Below are positions 60,400-64,000 of a DNA stretch of 64,000 bases, piece after piece. The stretch spans positions 62,001 through 126,000 of the forward strand of contig JAVEYB010000006.1 of NCBI GenBank assembly GCA_034003725.1, in the 5' to 3' direction. The translations under genes were made by a program, and so were the position numbers. Below the pieces are notes generated by a model, which searched no databases, was not told the origin of the DNA, and saw only the letters and a list, made by a program, of their open reading frames with translations. The DNA comes from Candidatus Zixiibacteriota bacterium. Lineage in GTDB: Bacteria; Zixibacteria; MSB-5A5; GN15; FEB-12. The stretch's first letter is position 1, and each line of letters opens with the position of its first letter.

Positions 60400-61869
60400 A
60401 TGCCGAAAAAGCGTGCCGACATATCCGAGGTCCTGTGGCTGCAACGGGAAGTGCTCGAGCAGTTGCCGTTCAACGTGGCGGTCATCGACCGCGACTTGGA
60501 CGTGGTTGATGCCAACCGCAGTTTCACCGAGCGGTTCGGCGAGTGGCGCGGAAAGAAGTGCTACGAGGTTTACAAAAAATCCGGCTGCCCGTGTGACCGA
60601 TGCAACGCGCTCAAGACTTTTGAAGACGGTCAGTCACGCGTGACCGACGAAACCGGACTCGACCAGGACGGGCGCATGACCCACTACGTCGTGCATTCGG
60701 CGCCGCTGCGACGCACGCCGGACGGCCCCGTCGAGTACATCCTCGAGATGTCCTCCGATGTCACCGAGACCAGTAAGTGGCAACGGGAATACCAGATCCT
60801 GTTCGACCGCGTGCCGTGCTATGTTACGGTGATCGACCAGAACTATCGCATCACGCGGGCCAACGAGGCGTTCCGGGAACGATTCGGCGACGCTGTCGGC
60901 GAGTACTGTTACAAGATCTACAAACGGCGTGACCGCACGTGTCCGAACTGCCCCGCCGAGAAGACCTTTGAAGACGGTCAGGCGCACCGGTCGAATCAGG
61001 TCGGCACGAGCAAAAAGGGGGAGAAGACGCACTACCATGTAATGACTTCGCCTCTGCAGCGCGGCGACGGCAGGGTTGCGCACGTGATCGAAATCTCAAG
61101 CGATGTTACCGATTTGAAGAAGCTGCAGGATGAAATGATCGAGGCCGAGCGCCTCGCCGCTGTCGGGCAGACCGTGGCCGGTCTGGCTCACAGCGTAAAA
61201 AACATCCTTATGGGTCTCGAAGGCGGCAAGTATATTGTCAGTCTGGGACTGAAAAAAGAAGACAAACAACTGATCGAGCAAGGCTGGGAGATGCTCGAAC
61301 GTAACTTCGACAAAACGACCACCCTGGTGAAGGATTTCCTCGAATTCGCCAAGGGGCGCGTGCCGCACGCGGTCCCGACCGACCCCAACCAACTGGTCAA
61401 TGAGATAATCGGCCTGTATCGCGACGTTGCGGCTCAGTCCGGAGTCGACCTTCGCGCGGACCTCGACCCGAAAATCAAGCCGGCTCCTCTCGATCCGGAC
61501 GGCATGCATACCTGCCTGACCAATCTGGTGTCCAACGCTCTTGATGCATGCGCGATGAGCGAGAAGGAAAACGCCTGGGTTGAAGTCCGCACGCGCAACG
61601 AGGGCGGCGCGCTTGTCTTCGAGGTCGCCGACAACGGCACCGGCATCGACTACGAAATCAAGAAAAAGATCTTCACCACGTTCTTCACCACCAAGGGTGG
61701 ACAGGGTACCGGACTCGGATTGCTGACCACCCGAAAGATCGTGCAGGAACACGGCGGCAAGATCGTCGTCAAGTCCCGACCCGGTGAAGGGGCGCGCTTC
61801 CGGATCGAACTGCCTCGGGAACGGCTCGCCGGACTCGCGAAGCAACAGTCTAACGACGATATCGAGTAA
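60400..61869 (+). CDS. Soluble dual-PAS histidine kinase with conserved cysteines
   Basis: A protein of 489 residues: two PAS domains (about 15-120 and 130-235), a HisKA box GLAHSVKNIL with phosphoacceptor His264, N box LVSNALDA and HATPase motifs DNGTGID and GTGLGL. Both PAS domains carry the same cysteine pattern: C54, C65, C68 and C170, C181, C184, each ending KTFEDGQ. This could hold metal, heme or an iron-sulfur cluster, or act as a thiol switch. There is no membrane segment. The gene starts two bases after the cytochrome gene, so it is translationally tied to the redox complex. Confidence 0.92.
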   Translation: MPKKRADISEVLWLQREVLEQLPFNVAVIDRDLDVVDANRSFTERFGEWRGKKCYEVYKKSGCPCDRCNALKTFEDGQSRVTDETGLDQDGRMTHYVVHSAPLRRTPDGPVEYILEMSSDVTETSKWQREYQILFDRVPCYVTVIDQNYRITRANEAFRERFGDAVGEYCYKIYKRRDRTCPNCPAEKTFEDGQAHRSNQVGTSKKGEKTHYHVMTSPLQRGDGRVAHVIEISSDVTDLKKLQDEMIEAERLAAVGQTVAGLAHSVKNILMGLEGGKYIVSLGLKKEDKQLIEQGWEMLERNFDKTTTLVKDFLEFAKGRVPHAVPTDPNQLVNEIIGLYRDVAAQSGVDLRADLDPKIKPAPLDPDGMHTCLTNLVSNALDACAMSEKENAWVEVRTRNEGGALVFEVADNGTGIDYEIKKKIFTTFFTTKGGQGTGLGLLTTRKIVQEHGGKIVVKSRPGEGARFRIELPRERLAGLAKQQSNDDIE

Positions 61870-61892
61870 CCGACATAGATGGGAACGGCAGT

Positions 61893-62417
61893 ATGACCAA
61901 ACCGATGAACAAAACCGTACTGGTGGTCGACGACGAGGACGATGTCCGCCTGTTTCTGACGACCGCGCTGATCGAGGCCGGATTCGAGGTGGCGCAGGCG
62001 CGCGACGGTCTCGAGGCGCTTGAAATCGTGAAGAAACAACCGCCGGACCTGATCTCGCTCGACCTGGTGATGCCCAAGCACTCCGGTGTCAGGTTCTACC
62101 ACGAACTATCCAAAAACAAGAAATGGGCCTCGATCCCGATTATCATTGTCACCGGCCACGCCCGCGATGATCTCGGCAAGGCCGACCTCAGGGAACTCAC
62201 CATGTCCGGACCGGGAATCTACCTCGAGAAGCCGGTCAAGCCGACCAACTATATCGCCGCGATCAAAAAGCTGCTCTGCGTCGAAGTGACGCCCGAGGAA
62301 GATGAAGCCGCGGAGACAGTGGCTATTCAGAACGAGTTGAAAAACCTTGTCGACGGGGCCGACCCGGCGACTCTGAAAAAAATAAAGGAACTGCTGAAAG
62401 GCCGCAGCAACGACTGA
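61893..62417 (+). CDS. Stand-alone receiver protein with helical C-terminal extension
   Basis: A protein of 174 residues: receiver domain with DDEDD acidic pocket, phosphoacceptor Asp57 in SLDLVMP, Thr in IIIVTG and Lys in YLEKPVKP. A ~45-residue acidic/helical tail (TPEEDEAAETVAIQNELKN) follows; there is no DNA-binding domain. It lies 23 bases after the dual-PAS kinase and is its likely partner, acting by protein contact. Confidence 0.92.
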   Translation: MTKPMNKTVLVVDDEDDVRLFLTTALIEAGFEVAQARDGLEALEIVKKQPPDLISLDLVMPKHSGVRFYHELSKNKKWASIPIIIVTGHARDDLGKADLRELTMSGPGIYLEKPVKPTNYIAAIKKLLCVEVTPEEDEAAETVAIQNELKNLVDGADPATLKKIKELLKGRSND

Positions 62418-62471
62418 CTACATGTCGCATACGCCACAATGACCGACCCGGTCGCAGAAAGAAGGCGCCGC

Positions 62472-62867
62472 ATGGCAAAAAAAATACTGATCGTCGACGA
62501 CGAACCCGATGTCCGCACGTTTCTGGAGACGCTGCTCCGCGAAGAGGGGTACGAAACCAAGACTGCGGTCGACGGCAACGAAGCCGAGAAGATCGTGGCC
62601 TCGTTCAAGCCCGACCTGATCACGCTTGACATCATCATGCCGAAAGAAACCGGCGTGAAGTTCTATCGCTTTCTGACGAAAGACAAGGCGCTCTCCGGCG
62701 TACCGGTAATCATACTGAGTGGCGTGACGCGGTTCAAGGATCTGTTCGGGCGCGACCATGCCGCCATGCCAAAACCGTTTGCGTTCGTCGAAAAGCCGAT
62801 CGAGAAAGACGAACTGCTACAAAAAATCGCTGACGCAATCGCCGGCAAGCCGGCCGCCAAAGCATAA
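62472..62867 (+). CDS. Stand-alone receiver protein
   Basis: A protein of 131 residues, receiver domain only: IVDDEPDV, phosphoacceptor Asp53 in TLDIIMP, ILSG and FVEKPIEKDE. It is related to the preceding receiver (shared PKxxGVKFYR/PKxSGVRFYH segment), suggesting tandem duplication. GAAGG precedes the ATG at 62472. Last gene of the operon; it could accept phosphate from the same kinase and compete with the first receiver. Confidence 0.92.
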   Translation: MAKKILIVDDEPDVRTFLETLLREEGYETKTAVDGNEAEKIVASFKPDLITLDIIMPKETGVKFYRFLTKDKALSGVPVIILSGVTRFKDLFGRDHAAMPKPFAFVEKPIEKDELLQKIADAIAGKPAAKA

Positions 62868-62925
62868 AACCGCATTGGCTGTGGTGTCAGACGACCCCGC
62901 CTGACGCCATACATGTATCTTGTGT

Positions 62926-62981
62926 TGTCGGGCGACTCGCCCGACACCATCTATCGGATGGATACCCGTTTTCACGGGTAT
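62926..62981. repeat. REP-like palindromes downstream of redox operon
   Basis: Two adjacent palindromes: TGTCGGGCGA/TCGCCCGACA (62926-62946) and ATACCCGT/ACGGGTAT (62962-62981). They may also end transcription of the operon. The second form resembles intergenic repeats seen widely in environmental genomes. Confidence 0.55.
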
Positions 62982-63101
62982 GGCAGCCGTCTACGGCGGG
63001 TCCTTCTTCAAGCCCGCCTTCGTCCAAACCACAGCCCACCGCAGCGACGGACCGACAACTTCCGTGGTGCCAGGCGAGATCGACTAACACCACGTGTGAA
63101 C

Positions 63102-63491
63102 CTACTTCTTCACGAACTCCATCAGGGACACGACCGCGCCGGTTGGATCTTTGAGAATGCAGAAGCGTCCGAGGTTCGGAATGTCCTGCGGGCCGTGAAA
63201 CACCTCGCCGCCCAGCTCTCCTACTCTCTTCGCACAGGCATCGATATCGTCCACGGCGATATAGGCCATCCAGTGCGACGGGACCTCTTTCGGGACATTG
63301 GGCGGCATTGCCATTAAGCCCCCGGCCTGCGTGTCACCGGCCTTCAGAATCGTGTACTTCATGCCGGGCATGCCGGAGTCTTCGGCTTTCCAGCCAAGCA
63401 GCTCGGTGTAAAACTCGGTCGCCCTGGCGGCATCCCAGGTCATCAGTTCGTTCCAGCAAAATACCCCGTGTTTAGGCATACCGTTTGACAT
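63102..63491 (-). CDS. VOC family glyoxalase-like protein
   Basis: A protein of 129 residues, two VOC modules: HGVFCWNELMTWDAARATEF, FYTELLGWKAEDS, GGLMAMPPNVP, MAYIAVDDIDACAKRVGELG and FCILKDPTGAVVSLMEF. This subgroup (often 27-kDa antigen CFP30B-like) has no established reaction. AGGAGACG precedes the ATG at 63491. It is the third VOC protein of the window. Confidence 0.9.
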   Translation of the reverse strand: MSNGMPKHGVFCWNELMTWDAARATEFYTELLGWKAEDSGMPGMKYTILKAGDTQAGGLMAMPPNVPKEVPSHWMAYIAVDDIDACAKRVGELGGEVFHGPQDIPNLGRFCILKDPTGAVVSLMEFVKK

Positions 63492-63715
63492 GTGACGTCT
63501 CCTCTGATTTTGTGATACGCGAGATTGGAGTAACCTCCCGCAGGAGTATACGGTATGATCGTCGGAAACGGTATCACATTTGTGAGCCGGCGCGCGGGAT
63601 GAAGTGCTCTCAGCCCCATAGGGCGGATCCCTCTTCGAGTCCGCCTTTGCTCCACCCCCCGCTTGCTACCAGGCGCACTGGGGCGTCGTGCGCGTGGGCA
63701 TGTGCCACGTACGCA

Positions 63716-63744
63716 GGTCACCCTTCGACAGGCTCAAGGTGACC
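63716..63744. repeat. Short palindromic repeat with TTCGACAGGCTCA core
   Basis: GGTCACCCTT and AAGGTGACC flank CGACAGGCTC, an almost perfect 9-bp stem. The core is a familiar dispersed intergenic repeat type in bacterial genomes. It sits three bases from the permease gene's 3' end and may serve as its terminator. Confidence 0.5.
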
Positions 63745-63746
63745 GA

Positions 63747-64000
63747 CTATTCGTGTCTCAGCGCATCGATGGGGTCGAGCAGAGCTGCTTTGCGCGCGGG
63801 GTAAAACCCGAAGAATATTCCAACGGCCGCCGAAAACAAAAACGATAACGCGACAATCTCCGGCGTGACAATGGCGTCAAGCTCGGTCCAGCGGTTGAGG
63901 CCGCCGACAATTGCTATCGACAAGGCTATTCCCACCAGCCCGCCGCTCACGCTGAGCACCACCGCTTCCGTCAGAAACTGCACGAGTATATCGCTCTCAC
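63747..64000 (-). CDS. MacB/FtsX-type ABC transporter permease, 5' part beyond window
   Basis: Only the last ~84 residues are in the window. They show the C-terminal end of the MacB/FtsX permease family: QFLTEAVVLSVSGGLVGI, a membrane helix, a second helix FLFSAAVGIFFGFYPARKAA and the typical ending LDPIDALRHE. The protein would be an export or lipoprotein-handling ABC permease with a large periplasmic domain. The start lies outside the window. Confidence 0.9.
   Translation of the reverse strand, partial: ESDILVQFLTEAVVLSVSGGLVGIALSIAIVGGLNRWTELDAIVTPEIVALSFLFSAAVGIFFGFYPARKAALLDPIDALRHE

Noticed and set aside
1-64000. tRNA, rRNA or CRISPR arrays
   Set aside because: No cloverleaf-like TTCRANNC context, rRNA segment or regularly spaced repeat-spacer array was found on reading both strands; small non-coding RNAs cannot be excluded by eye.

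Overview
The window looks like a chromosomal segment of a Gram-negative, GC-rich bacterium. The evidence is an outer-membrane porin, lipoproteins, O-antigen ligase and Wzz proteins, and many sigma-54 activators. The mix of large redox complexes, V4R and PAS sensors, DUF3857 proteins and glycine-rich RRM proteins fits environmental lineages such as Zixibacteria, other FCB-group or deltaproteobacterial-like bacteria. That placement is inference only; no rRNA or tRNA gene was seen.

Layout. 1-7.6 kb: the edge of a surface-polysaccharide locus (asnB, AMP-ligase, ACP and nadE on the minus strand; a Wzz-type protein and an O-antigen ligase). 7.7-16.8 kb: two DUF3857/transglutaminase-like exported proteins bracketed by a 132-bp direct repeat of a histidine-kinase 3' end, then the intact kinase, a PBP-like protein, a porin, Dps and a Fur/PerR regulator. 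17-24.4 kb: two RRM proteins and small housekeeping or stress genes. 24.5-26.3 kb: a PAS-LuxR regulator followed by a previously unlabelled 44-codon gene with its own dyad, -10 box, Shine-Dalgarno sequence and terminator. 26-34 kb: GDPD, redoxin, Hsp20, DegP, VOC proteins and a beta-lactamase-fold hydrolase. 33.7-39 kb: a CoA-transferase, a NifX-like protein, a V4R sigma-54 activator, pirin and MarR. 39-43 kb: two overlapping L,D-transpeptidases with accessory proteins. 43-49 kb: a large LuxR-type ATPase regulator, an APC permease and a methyltransferase. 49-54.5 kb: two more sigma-54 activators, an OsmC protein and Tam. 54.7-62.9 kb: an eight-gene redox and signalling operon.

The most striking system is the 54.6-62.9 kb operon. 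It encodes a NifX-like protein, an HdrD/DsrK-like iron-sulfur protein, a NarI/DsrM-like cytochrome b, a four-cluster ferredoxin subunit and an NrfD subunit fused to a hexaheme cytochrome. A soluble histidine kinase with two cysteine-bearing PAS domains and two stand-alone receiver proteins follow. It is preceded by a GG-N10-GC sigma-54 promoter and a phased array of GTTGCA/TGCAAC half-sites. The same half-sites form a dyad over the promoter of the V4R activator 17 kb away, which itself sits beside a second NifX-like gene. A second sigma-54 circuit, with three ACGARATCTCG-type sites and a GG-N10-GC promoter, precedes the osmC-like gene. Functional links are inferred from sequence and context only.
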